Origin: Lytechinus pictus
Lineage: Eukaryota; Echinodermata; Echinoidea; Temnopleuroida; Toxopneustidae
DNA length: 64,000 nt
Assembly (NCBI RefSeq): GCF_037042905.1
Contig: NC_087249.1
Location: 32,328,401-32,392,400 of the forward strand
Direction of reading: 5' to 3'
Shown piece after piece: positions 49,501 to 60,797 of this stretch. The notes under the pieces are model-generated. The model ran no database searches, was not told the origin of the DNA, and saw only the letters and a program-made list of their open reading frames with translations. Position 1 is the first letter of the stretch; the number at the start of each line of letters is the position of its first letter. Position numbers and translations under genes: made by a program.

Positions 49501-52500
49501 TTTATGAATTTTGTATATTATTTATTATTATTATTTATCATGTAAAACTCAAGTTTAAATTCAGCTTTACCGAATCAAGCATTATAATTGATTTATACGT
49601 CATATGTCACTTAATGTCAATTAATTTAATTTCTTTATTCATGTCATTATGAAGGGTAATCTTGCTATGCTGGCTTACAATAACTGCTTTGTATCCTGTA
49701 ATGATGAAGGTGAACTCATGGCAACCAGTAACAAGGCAGGACCTGACGAGATGATTGTAGTAAGTCAGCCTTCATTCATAACTGTTTGCTTATGAATATT
49801 GCATTTTTTTTACACCCATACAATTATATTCAACAATTGTAATAATTTACATTCTCTGTCACATTTGTTCTAGAGAAACTAACAAATTTTCTTGTAACTT
49901 CTTTAGGATAATTACAAGGATCAACAGTGCAATAAGAAAAGCAAAATTTAAAGGAAATATTGAAATAACATGTCATTATTACCCCATAGTGCCAGCATGA
50001 ATTCAGTTCACTAAATGTGAAGGTATCAAATTATAAGTGGCAATTTGATCTTCAAACATGTCTTAATGGTTGCACTTTTGAAAGTTCTTCATTTTGCATT
50101 TTGATTGGGAGGGGGAAGGGGTTAACAACTTTAACTGATTCATGGATATCCAGAAAAAAATATCAATGAATTTAGGTTTGGATGTTAACTCTTGCTGTGC
50201 TGATGTTGCAATTTTGCACATTCGTACAATTGAATTAAAAAAATTGTAATAATTATTTTTCTCCCTTACTGTACCTTAATACCGGGAATGTGATAAATAG
50301 CTGTAGTTCTCGGGTAGCATCTATTCAATAATTATCAATATCGATGGTGAAATTTTGAACTCTATATTCAAAAGAAAATATCATCAGTACAATTGTCATT
50401 ATCATTCCCCAAAACTTAATTCAGCGTCCAATGAGTTAATCATGTTACCAGTTTTCATTTCGAATGGAAATCTGTTTTACAGATTCCACAAGATTTGGAA
50501 TAAAATTGATATGAATTGTGTTGTATACTTGTTTCATTTGTCCCATCACTTTTGATAAATTATTAAAATAGTTTCGTATGTTTTTTTGAAAAATATCATA
50601 TGGCATTTATGATAATTTGTAACATTATACTCCTGTCTTATTTTGCGTAAATATTTGTTTCATTGTCTTTAATATATAAGCTTTCATTCCTTACAGGAGA
50701 ATGAAACCCTTGAAACCAGCTGAATCCATATCAAAGAGAAAAATCAAAGAAACATATTGTTGAAAGTTTGAGGAAGATTGAACGAATAATAAGAAAGTTA
50801 TGAGCATTTGAATATTGAGATCACTAATGCCATGTAGATCTGTGATGTCACACACGTACAACTCCCTCATTACTTTAGTACTTATTTCACTTATATTCTC
50901 ACTTTTATAGAGTCTATCACAAGGTGAGGTGTTCTCTTTATGAGAGGACAAGTACAGAGGTTTCACAACATTATATCATTGATGAATCGTTTGTCATATG
51001 ATTAGAATGAGCAAAAAGAGATGTTTTGGGGTATATTTTCAGTGTCCAAAAGGGGAGAGCTGTTCATCTGTGACATCATAGATCTTGGTCGCATTGCCAA
51101 TAGGAGGATCTCCATAGCATTAGTGATCTCGACATTCAAATGCTCATAATTCTTCTATTGCTAGTCCCATTTTACTCAAACTTTTGTTGATCTTATTCTT
51201 TGATTTGTCTGCTTTCACAAAAGCTAACTTGCTCCAAGAGTTTCATTCTCCTTTAATGTTCATGAGTTGTGATACATGCAAATTAATTGTTTATTGTTCA
51301 TTTTCTTTATTATCTGCTGTTTAGATAAGAAGTGATGCCCCTCTGATAAAGAAGAAAAAAGATGACTTGCCTGAGGAACAAAAAGGTGACCTCAGGGAAT
51401 GTGAAGTCAGCTATGTGTAAGTTACTATCAAAAACCTAATTACCAATTATACCCTTCAATGAGAGAATTTGTAAGAATTACACGCACAATGTACTTTTAG
51501 AATAGTTCTAACATGCGTGGGTATAGTCAAGGGCATTTGGACTGTTCATAGGTAACAAGTATGGGTAATTATTCTAATGCCAAACCATAATGATGTGTAT
51601 TGTTTTATTAGATAGTGGTGTGGATCCCTCCTCTTTGATAAACCATCCTCATATCAAAACCATGACAGGTCAATATACTATATAAGTAAATCTATGCGTT
51701 AAGCCAAAGATACTACAAGGGGAAGATCGGACACTTCGGCGATTTTTTGAAACGCTCCCAAACGCCCGAAAAATGCTCCTGGGGAAGGGCGCCCAACAGC
51801 GTTGAGTAAGTAAACCATGGCACATCGGCACGCAGAACGTGTATAAAACATGGGGGAAATGAGAGAGGGGACTTTGGAGAGGGCTCAAGGGTGGTGCATG
51901 GGAATAATTCCACCTTTTATTACCCAGAAACCTCTTAAATATATTCATCTTTAATTTAAGAAAATAAAATTGAATGAAAAAAATTTTAAAATGTAAAAAT
52001 CGTCTATTCCTTCAACCCTTCACCATTTCTCTCATATGTTTTGTACACAACCATCTCGCGATACGCAAAGGTAAAAAAAGGTTGTTACTTACTCAACGCT
52101 GTAGGGCGCTCTTCCCGAGCGTTTCATTACGCGGTCTATGTACTGTCTGATCTTCCCCTTGTAGTATCTTTGGTTAAGCCAAATAAATGACTGTCACCAG
52201 ACGATTGTGTGCGCAACGATATGATCCAGTTTGTCATCTTACAAAAGTTGAAGTTGTATTTTCTTTAAGACAAGAAGCTATATCTCTTGACCTAGAAACA
52301 AGATAAATGTTGTTTTAGAAGTCCTTTGATATTTGCTTTCAAAGCTTAATGTAAGTATAATGAAATAAGCAAGAAATAATGAATAGAATACCAGGGCCTC
52401 ATAATACAAAGGTTTGTGATGGGTAGCAAATATGAAAGGACACATCTTATTGGTTACTGGTCAGTGTTTTTATCAAAACTTGTATGTTCCATTCATCTTG

Positions 52501-54171
52501 ATTGGCCATCGCCATTTAGTAATAGATCGTCAACCTTTGTTTATGGAGCCCAAAACCTTGTATATATTATATATTGTATATATACCTTGTATAAGGCAAA
52601 CAAATTGAAACTCTCTCTCTCTCTCTCTGTAATATGTTTCAGTTAAGAAAATTCCTCTCGCTACCAAAACTGGAGACAAGCTTTAAAGAAAACAAATAAA
52701 ATCATTATGTGAAGCAAATGGATTTCAAATATGTTATCAATGTATTGAAAAAAAAACCCACTCTGCTCAGTACATAAATATGATTAAACTTGTCTATAAA
52801 GGTCACTTAAGGCAGACAACTCAAGAAAATTGGTCTTAACAGGCAGGTTCCTATTTATGGACATTTTTCTTTGGTTCATTCCCAAGACTTCAAGAGAGGC
52901 AGACTATGTTATGCTTGTTGCAAGGTGGTCTTTGTAGTCGGGTGGCTACTAATTGAGGTATGATTGTATTTCGATTGCAGGAAGAAGTTTCAGAGTTTTC
53001 AGGATCATAGACTAATCGTCAATGAATCGGCAAGGACAGGCCTCTCATCAGCCAGGGAGAAGGGCAAGTTACACGAAGCACTTCTTGACAGGTAGGGTTA
53101 CACAAAAGACTCAAATGGAAATAATTCATTCATTGTGACAACAGTTTCCTTTTATATACAAATCTCATCAGAGCTGTAGTTTATCTTTTTGAACCAGTGT
53201 CTGTTTCATAAAATATTTGTCTTAACAAAAAAAAGAAATACTCTCAACCTATCAAATCATCCCATGTTAGTAGTTTGTACCAGAAAAGGCATTTATTATA
53301 ATGCCCTTATACAAGGTTGAAACATTCTTCCTTTGAGAATTTGTCAGTTTTCTCAGATTATCAACTATACAAATAGGAAGAAAATCAATGTGTTGAATGG
53401 TTTTACTTAAAAAGCAAACCCTTAACAAGCAAATAGTATTCTTTTATGGATACATTTCTAGTGACTCCAAAGACCTCCCAACTGAATGGTCCTATTGAAA
53501 AAAAATTCTTAAATTTGAGCAAATTATTCCTTTTTTCTATGAAATTTTTTATACCCTAAGGTACCCTAAGGTATAAATCCATATATCTGGAATAAAATAG
53601 AGTTATGTTGTTTCTCAATTATACCCCAACAAACAAAGACCATGTTTGAAAGGGGTATATAGGAATCAGTGCACAGCTTAAAAGTCCATGGATCTGTTGC
53701 AAATCTTAGGGATCATACTACTTCCTCAGTTTCTGCTGCATGCTCATGAAATTTGGCTCACAGATTGGTATTTGAGTGAAGACACGCAATACACATTTCT
53801 TTGTACTGTATTACCACGGTAATAACTATACCACATTAAATCAGGAAAAATCTCTTTCAATTTATATGTTACTGACGTAATGAAGTAGTAATGAGTGGAG
53901 GTAATAATCATCTTCAGGAATACTTCTAGTGTCTTTTGGAAAAGATAATTAATTCCTAGAATAACCATAAGAATTTATTCACATAATTTTTAAAAGGTTA
54001 TAGAGAATCACACAAAGCCCATTTGCCTTTGAAAAGATATGTTCACAATTCCCTGAAATTTATTATGATGGTTTATTGAATTTACATTTTTAATTCGTGA
54101 TCAGGAGATTTGTCTTAATATTTTCTTTATGTAGGAGAGAAAAGATGAAAGCAGACCGCTACTGCAAATGA
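43509..54171 (+). CDS. FRG1: FRG1 homologue, complete, 265 aa, eight exons
   Basis: Exons 43509-43573, 44867-44955, 45567-45692, 46716-46888, 49655-49759, 51325-51416, 52981-53091 and 54135-54171, all in phase, 798 nt including TGA. The human protein is 258 residues, so the length is normal. N-terminus [16 protein letters not shown] is followed by a lysine/arginine-rich nuclear-localisation block ([10 protein letters not shown]). A fascin-like beta-trefoil follows: [30 protein letters not shown]-type segment (here [14 protein letters not shown]), [26 protein letters not shown]. The conserved tail is [11 protein letters not shown] ... [22 protein letters not shown]1 is a nuclear/nucleolar protein linked to RNA processing and actin binding (family knowledge). 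Every conserved block is present, so it looks functional. Introns hold several transposable elements, notably intron 4. Confidence 0.95.
44634..44666. repeat. Tight hairpin in FRG1 intron 1
   Basis: TGCGAGGTTCGTATA, loop GCA, then TATACTAACCTCGCA: 15-bp arms with one mismatch and a 3-base loop. Confidence 0.7.
45991..46151. mobile_element. 161-bp inverted-repeat element in FRG1 intron 3
   Basis: Ends TGGGGAGCGTTTCATGAA and TTGATGAAACACTCCCCA. Internal GTCGGACGTTTTATCCGAC hairpin. No coding capacity. Similar ends at about 21599 and 54432-54630. Confidence 0.75.
46195..46670. repeat. Degenerate AACTG-type minisatellite in FRG1 intron 3
   Basis: Built from GAACT/GAATT pentamers organised into ~40-50 bp units (AACTAAACTTGATTGAACTG, then AACAAGACTGAATTGAACTG), with about ten diverged units. 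Confidence 0.9.
47762..48708. mobile_element. Inner hAT-type element with 8-bp target duplication
   Basis: Exact 8-bp direct repeats GCCAGGAC at 47754-47761 and 48709-48716. Ends CATGGTGACCAG and CTGGTCACCCTG form terminal inverted repeats, followed by GTCCCGTATTT in inverted orientation. TSD length and CAGGG-type ends are hAT hallmarks. The interior is a ~740-bp pyrimidine tract (47890-48640) with no real coding capacity. Confidence 0.85.
47890..48640. repeat. Long pyrimidine-rich tract
   Basis: Mostly TTCC/TTTC units on the + strand for about 750 bp. Lies inside the inner hAT element. The open frames it generates (Phe/Leu/Ser-rich) are compositional artefacts. Confidence 0.9.
50695..51252. 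mobile_element. Inverted-repeat element in FRG1 intron 5, TTAA-type
   Basis: Ends AGGAGAATGAAAC and GTTTCATTCTCCT. The right flank is TTAA (51253-51256), the left flank TTAC. Subterminal inverted segments (GAGCATTTGAATATTGAGAT against ATCTCGACATTCAAATGCTC). About 558 bp. Confidence 0.8.
51704..52173. mobile_element. Inverted-repeat element in FRG1 intron 6
   Basis: Ends CCAAAGATACTACAAGGGG and its exact reverse complement, continuing as GAAGATC. The direct repeat TTAAG flanks both sides (51699-51703 and 52174-52178). Inner inverted segments include ACTTACTCAACGCTG-type sequence. About 470 bp. Confidence 0.82.
52394..52551. mobile_element. Small inverted-repeat element in FRG1 intron 6
   Basis: Ends GGGCCTCATAATACAAAGG and CCTTTGTTTATGGAGCCC. 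158 bp. End words resemble the ACACAAAGGTT terminus at 15500. Confidence 0.65.
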
Positions 54172-54431
54172 CCCATGCTTTGTGATGTTTGGCTGCAGTG
54201 TTACAGTACATCGAGCAGACGTAAAGCCTGTATACCTCGACGACAGTGCTGAATGTTTCCCCAGTGGTTTAACTGAAGTTCATTTGGTTCAAGGAATCAT
54301 CAGTGACATTCATCTTTGCAAAAGTTTATTCTCTTGAGACTTCTGAAATACAACCAACTTTTCTTCAATGAACTTTAATATAATTTAAGCAATTGCCCCA
54401 GTCAACAGTCATTGAAGTTAGGTGTTAAGAC

Positions 54432-54630
54432 CTGAGTAGTATTTCACAAAGATTTTTCAAAATTGGACTAGTTACTAATTGCATGTCGTTTAAAACGTTG
54501 AAATTCATCACTTTATTGGTCAGTGGACGCACACTGCCACATATATTTGAACGAGACATGCATTTGATAACGTGCGTGGTTGCGCTAACATGACTTAATG
54601 TCACATTTAACACTTAGTGAAACACCCCTG
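54432..54630. mobile_element. Small inverted-repeat element downstream of FRG1
   Basis: Ends CTGAGTAGTATTTCACAAAG and CTTAGTGAAACACCCCTG. About 199 bp. Probably lies in or just after the FRG1 3'UTR. Confidence 0.6.
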
Positions 54631-54839
54631 GTATCTCAAATGTGTGGGGAGAAAGCATTGCTTCATAGAATATCTAGTCACTATAATTTTTTTATTATGA
54701 TAGCAAGATGTATTTTCGTTTTGCTTTAAGGACTATATAGTCTATCAAGTATTGTTCTGTCTCAATGTCAGCATTTGATATGGAAATTATAAATAGAGTC
54801 TGTCTACCCTGTCAAAGAGAAGGCAATCTAATTCATTAA

Positions 54840-55604
54840 CCCTAAAATGGCCGGAGGGGGTTGAATCAACCCCCCCTCAATATTTTCTGCGATCATTCCG
54901 CCGCGCGAAATTTTTTGACCGCGCCACTCACAGAGTTTGTACTTTTAAGTCTCGCGCATCTTTTGAGACCAAATTTACGACGCCAGGTACGCGGTTCCGA
55001 AATTACGCAACATTTTGTAAGTGCATGTCAGACCAAAAATTGTTCCAAAACGTGATTTTGTGTACAAAGTCAATGCAAATTGAGTTTTCTCATCTTATTC
55101 ATAAAGATATGATTATTTTTATTTTAAACAGCTGAAAGCAATTGATTTTAGCATAATTATGCTTCAAAAAGGTTGTGCAATAAATCTGGTGAAAAAAACA
55201 AAGAAAAACAAAAGTTTGAAAAACAAGGAAATACATAAGAATTTCATAAAACAATAAAATACATAAGAAATTTATTTCCAAACCGAAGTTTTTTTCATTG
55301 CCATTGTTGAGAATGCTACACAGAATATTTTTACCAAAAATTAGCATTCTAGGAGCTTTATTTAGTGAATTAGAGCAAAAGTATGCATAAATTAGCATAA
55401 TTAATTCATATAAAATAAAATCTCATTATTTGGAAAATTTTACCATACAGCCTTGTAGATTACATCGCACACTACCAGCGTGCAAATTTTTGTGGCGCTC
55501 GCGCGATCGGCGGCCAAGATCTCAGGGGGGGTTGAATCAACCCCCCCCCCCCCCCCCCCCCCCCCCGGCCACAGAACAGCCAAAAAAGCCCAGCCTAGTT
55601 AGGG
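54840..55604. mobile_element. TTAA-flanked element, family B copy 3
   Basis: Starts CCCTAAAATGG and ends AGTTAGGG, with TTAA at 54836-54839 and 55605-55608. Interior ATTTTTTGACCGCGCCACTC, and AAAACGTGATTTTGTG in the opposite orientation to copies 1 and 2. GGGGGGTTGAATCAACCCCCC-like blocks occur near both ends. Confidence 0.82.
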
Positions 55605-55608
55605 TTAA

Positions 55609-57302
55609 AGTGTTATGAATATGGCCATGTATATTCACTCTTCTGAATAGTTCATTTATTTTGTATCCAAGGTTTACTGCTTTAATTTTGTCGGCTTTCT
55701 GCAAGAAGGGGGTAATTTTTACAATTATTTCTTTATTATGCACTTTTTAATTTGCTGATATTTTGGGTTTTACTTGTAATATCAGAATAATTTCTGCAAC
55801 ATTGGATAGCCTATGATGAACTCTTTCAATATTTTAAATAGATGAATAATTATGAAAATTACCCCTGAATTTTTCTTGCTTGATGCCGTCGCTATATGTC
55901 TGTTGCTTTTTGCCACTTTTACTATTAGAAAGAAAATGTTGAAAGTATAAAGAATGAGATCTGTTAGTATCTTTGACTACTTATTTGTTTCTATTACTCA
56001 TGCAAGTTTGGCATACTTGTAAGAATTCAAGGCTAATTAGCTCGATAAACTCTTGCAGAGAATACCTTTTAAGCATACCAATTCTCAGGGAAGGAGTTTG
56101 TTAGGCTTTTAAATAGATTAAAATAATATGAATTATTTACTGGATTGGAAATCCTCACTTATAAATACTATGAAACACTGAGTATTTTGTGAATGAAAGA
56201 ATGATTGTTGTTAACTGATCCATATGAAGATTATGATTTTTTTTATTGTAAAAGATAAATGAAAAATACACTTCAGCAGTTATTTCTAGAAAAAGAAATC
56301 ACATTTGATAAGGAACTTTATAGAAAATTGATATTAATGAATTATTAGATTTCTTTCCAAATTTTGTATGTAGTCAATCCTTAAATGGAGAAAGAATGAT
56401 ATAGACTGTTCTCACTAATCATGAAAGTTGAGTTTTCTTTTTATTGATACACCCTAAAGTAGTTTGTCTACAGAGATCAGGAAAAAAATGTATGCATTTT
56501 TATCTTTCATTTTTTTTTTATTGCTAATGATATAGTCATCAATCTGAACAAATGATCGATATAGTTATGAATTTGCTGAATTCATTTATTTATCTATATA
56601 TATTTTTTTTTTTGGGGGGGGGAGGATGGGATGGTTGAAATATTTGAATTCATGTATGAAGGTGATCCTTGCTTGTAAATATGTAAATGTATTGCTTTTT
56701 TAACAAAATATATATGTATTTGTACAGAGACAATTTGATTTCAATGTCTTTATTTTATTAGTATATATGGTCAAAAGCAGGATTAAATATTATTGTAGTT
56801 GTAGAGAAAGACACAACACTGAAAGATATGGAATATGGAAATAGATTTGAAGCAAAACAACATTAAAAAGATAATAGGGAAATGGAGTAGTATGGAACAA
56901 TTTTTTTAATAGGTGAGAAGAAAAAAAAAGAATGAAAGAGAACAGGGGGGGGGTGGAGGGGATGGAGAGTTTGACAGTACAAATTAGACTTTCATGGGTG
57001 AATGCCTGTGTATGGGGAGGGGGGTGGGGTGGTAGCAACATGTCACAGATGGACGTGTGCCAATGGAAGCTGGTTGGTTTGAAGGAAGCAACATTGTGGA
57101 ATGAGTTTTTACTAAATGAAGAAAATGTGTCATTGTTTTTTGTGAAAATATAATTTGCTTTTGAAACCTCATTATTTCAGATTTTTTTTTACTATTTTGA
57201 CTCCACTTCCTAGATCATCAGCATGCCGAAAGTATCCCAAATCAAGAAAAAAGGCAAATTGGGAATACATATATATATATAGGTAAATACAAACATTTAT
57301 AG

Positions 57303-57345
<43 letters not shown>

Positions 57346-58078
57346 AAGCTTTGAAATTATTCAATCCAACGTTATGCTCTTCTTCATCGACGGCCTGATG
57401 ATTGCTTCTCCAAACATGAAACTGGCAGTAGCCGTGTTGGTCTAATGATCCTACCTCGGATTATACCAGCTCCATCAACTGTAGAGCACTCTTCAGGATC
57501 CAGTTTTTTTCTCTTTTTTTGTCAAATTTTGTCGGGTACGAAATATCCTTAATTTTTGGTTAAACCTTCTTTTTTTTTGCTTGTCAAATTTTCCTCAGAA
57601 AAATGTGCCTCCCCCTTTTGGAAAATCCTGGATCTGCCCCTGTATATATAATATATCAGAGTTGCTTCCTTTTGTCATGGGATGGCAGTATAAATCAGGA
57701 AATTAATTTTTGAGCAAAATAAAATTTGGGCCTGTGGTTGATTGAAATAAATTTGTGAGAAATTATTTAATATGTCGCTTATTAGAATTGGTTTTATAGT
57801 TACTACTATAGTGGTATATTGCCCAGGTTAATTGATGCTGCTGATGAGATGCGAATAAAAGGAATTGTAGGATATAGATGAGAGAAAGAGAGGGAGGAAA
57901 TGTGAAGGAATATTATATAGACCTATTATCTTTTTTGTGTATTTTAATGAGGTGGGGGGGGGGGGTGTATCAAGCCGAAAGATTAAAAAAGATGAGGACG
58001 GAGCTAGGTCTCTACGTTGTGCCCAACGATGTATGCCTAATGCATAGAGATGTTTTCTAATTAGGCATATCTCAAAAT
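55609..58078. other. Gene-free stretch
   Basis: AT-rich. Contains a (TA)n run at about 57307-57341 and G runs near 56616-56628, 56945 and 57952. Also contains a 9-bp-arm hairpin ATGCCTAAT/ATTAGGCAT at 58033-58069. No exon recognised. Confidence 0.6.
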
Positions 58079-58733
58079 CCCGGAGGGGCCACTTCCATTG
58101 ACGAGTGGATCGATACCATGCGCGACCACGGGGTCTTGAAAAGCACCCTAAACACGTATTTTCCATATTCTGAAAATGCACCCCTTAACAAGTATTGGCG
58201 TGTGAAACTATACCCTTAACAAGTATTGGAAACAAATACTATTGGCAAGTATTCCCAGAATTGAGCCCCTAAACAAGTTCAGCGATGTATTTTCCATATT
58301 TTGAAACGAAATGATACTCTTGGCAAGTATTCCCTGAAATGAACCCCTAAACAAGTACAGCGATGTTTTATTGTTGTTACAGGTCCGTCGGTCGTCGGTT
58401 TTAATTACCTTTATATTACACACCATTATTATGGTTTAGTACGGCCCCACCTTCCACACTTCGCGCAAATCGGACTCTAAACACGTAGTGTTGGGGCAAA
58501 AAGGACATCCTTTATAAAACATTTTGATATTGTTTTATCATCCCCGCATATTTGACCCTAAACACGTATATTTTTCCGAGCGAAATAGATACCCTTTTTT
58601 CAATATTTTTGTGTTTTTGACACCCTTATCACGTTACGTACGTAACGTGCCCTATCTTGAAAAAGACATCCTTTTTACGTGTTTTTTTGGTCGCGCATGG
58701 TATCCACTCGTCAATGTAAGTGGCCCCCCCGGG
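58079..58733. mobile_element. 655-bp element with ~50-bp terminal inverted repeats
   Basis: Left CCCGGAGGGGCCACTTCCAT then GACGAGTGGAT and ACCATGCGCGACCA. The right end is the reverse complement of the same words. The interior repeats AACAAGTATTGG and CCCCTAAACAAGT(A/T)CAGCG units. No coding capacity. Confidence 0.82.
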
Positions 58734-60196
58734 CTCAAAATACAACTATTTGAAATTCAGAAGGATTTTACATTTGATTTAATATGATTTATTGTTCTCT
58801 TTTGCATTCATATCGTTCGTATAATACATTTTTTTATGCATAAGAAAAAAGAAATGATTACCTGTTTGGAATGAATCAAAGAAAAAATGTCACTAAAAAT
58901 TCATTCTAAACAAATATGATCCACTCACAAAAATGTTTGAACATTCACAATTTGCAGGAGCAGATTGCTTGAAAAAAATGACAACCACGGATTAAAACTC
59001 ATCAAATTGATTAATACATCTATAATTCAGAATGGAAACATCTGTTCATAATTTAAATGATGGAGATTATTGGATGATGGTGACAATTTTGAAGATGAGC
59101 CGCGCACAAACAATACATACCCAGGGAAATAGTGTACACCGAATGCATAGCTTTTTTAGTGTACAAAAATACCTCATAGTAGTACTCGCTAGATCTCCAT
59201 CCATATCATATACTAGTACATGATGAACCTCAAACTTTATGTGTTGCGCGCCATCTACGTTCTCTTTTAGCTTATGCCAATATCCAAGGTATCTCTACTG
59301 CATATTTTTCTTTCGAAAAATCCACTTTAATCTTGGTTATTCGAAGTTATACTCATAAGTTGACTTTAGTGATCATGAAACAATATATTATTCATGTAAA
59401 TTTTGAGATAATTTCTGTAAATTTCTGGAAATTATGCCCATAATTTATCACATTTCCCTATCAATTTAATCGGGCGAGAGCTCGAAGGTGAACTGAATAC
59501 TACACAAGATTGTCACTTTTTGTGCAGTTTTAACAGATTAATGCATCAATCCAAGTCTGAACTCATCAATTATTTTTAATGATTTTAATGTATAATTCAT
59601 TAAAATATAAGTTCTGTACAGTTATTGAGCGAACAATCGGTTGATTTGTTAATCACGAAACGTTTCCAGAGCTTAAAATTGAACCGTCTGTAACTTGCAT
59701 ATTGTTGCCCCACACGTTAATTTTGGTGTGTGTAAATTTGGCACGCGCCTGTCGATTATTTTGTATGAAGTGGAGGGCCCGGAAAGGAGGGGCACATGCA
59801 TGTCTGCACACTTAAAGATTTAACTTGAGATCAGGGTGATCAGACGTAGCCAGGCGGCTTCTAGAGAGTAAAAATCATTTACTAACGTAAGGTCTAAGGA
59901 CTAAGGTTACTCTCATACGAAGCCAGGGCTTCTATCTCACTCAGTCATAGTCATACTCGTACTAGACCCACACAAAGCCAGGATTCAGGCAGGAAGCCAA
60001 AACCTGAAACTTTCACCCCCGAGATTTCTAATTTCCTTCTAAAAGATCTAGACCTAAATCATGTAGGCCCTACATGGGATAAAAGTTAAAACTTCATATC
60101 CAACATTTCTATGCTCTCGTTATTTTTAAACAAGAATTCATAAAAAAAAATGAAAAAATATTGTGAAAAGATGGAAGAGACTTGCCCGATGTTTAC
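58734..60196. other. Gene-free stretch
   Basis: AT-rich non-coding sequence. No exon, RNA gene or clear repeat recognised. Confidence 0.45.
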
Positions 60197-60208
60197 GCCG
60201 CCATCTTG
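60197..60208 (+). promoter_or_regulatory. YY1-type motif, possible upstream region of RPL31
   Basis: GCCGCCATCTTG is the exact YY1 core consensus in the orientation often found at ribosomal-protein promoters and 5' ends. It lies about 2.1 kb before the RPL31 coding exon, whose ATG directly follows a splice acceptor and so needs an upstream non-coding exon. The link is speculative. Confidence 0.25.
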
Positions 60209-60286
60209 TTTCTTATTGTACTTCCCCAACGTTACGGACGCGAGTGTCGCGTAACGTTGCCGTTGGGGAAGTACAATAAGAAACAA
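60206..60286. repeat. Perfect 26-bp-arm hairpin
   Basis: 60206-60231 and 60261-60286 are exact reverse complements (core TACTTCCCCAACG / CGTTGGGGAAGTA). The 29-bp spacer holds GTTACG...CGTAAC, so the inner part pairs again. Confidence 0.9.
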
Positions 60287-60797
60287 AATCGGATAATAAT
60301 AAAGTTATTGAAGTTTAAAGTTTAGCAATATTTCATGAAAACAGTCGTCATGAATATTCATTAGGTGGGCTGATGATGTCACATCTCCACTTTCCGTTTT
60401 CTTATGTTATTACATAAAATCATAATTTTTTCATTATTTCATACTTGTGTGAATAATATGTCTCCCTTATAATGAAATAAGTTGCAGCATTAAATATCTA
60501 ATGCACTAAATCGGTTGTCAATCCAATTTTTCTAGTTCTTGGAGGAAAAAATTTGAATAAACCTAATTTCATATACCGGGTAATAAAATACAAAAGAACA
60601 AGTGGGAATGTGACATCATCAGCCCACCTAATGAATATTCATGACGACTGTTTTCACAAAATATTGCTTAACTTTAAAATTCAATAACTTTGTTATTTGT
60701 TATCCGATTTTGATGAAATTATCTGCATTTTGCTCAGTGAATTCTACTCTATTTATTAAGCTATAAATACTTTTAGCCCGGACCATCCCTTTAAACT
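60287..60797. mobile_element. Large palindromic element next to the hairpin
   Basis: Arms of about 110 bp: AAAACAGTCGTCATGAATAT, CATTAGGTGGGCTGATGATG and TCACAT on the left are mirrored at about 60608-60708. Spacer about 200 bp. The right end GGACCATCCCT is followed by TTAA; the matching left end is absent. Confidence 0.7.

Noticed and set aside
57200-57285. MPKVSQIKKKGKLG-like short frame
   Set aside because: Under 20 codons, ends in the TA microsatellite, no splice support.
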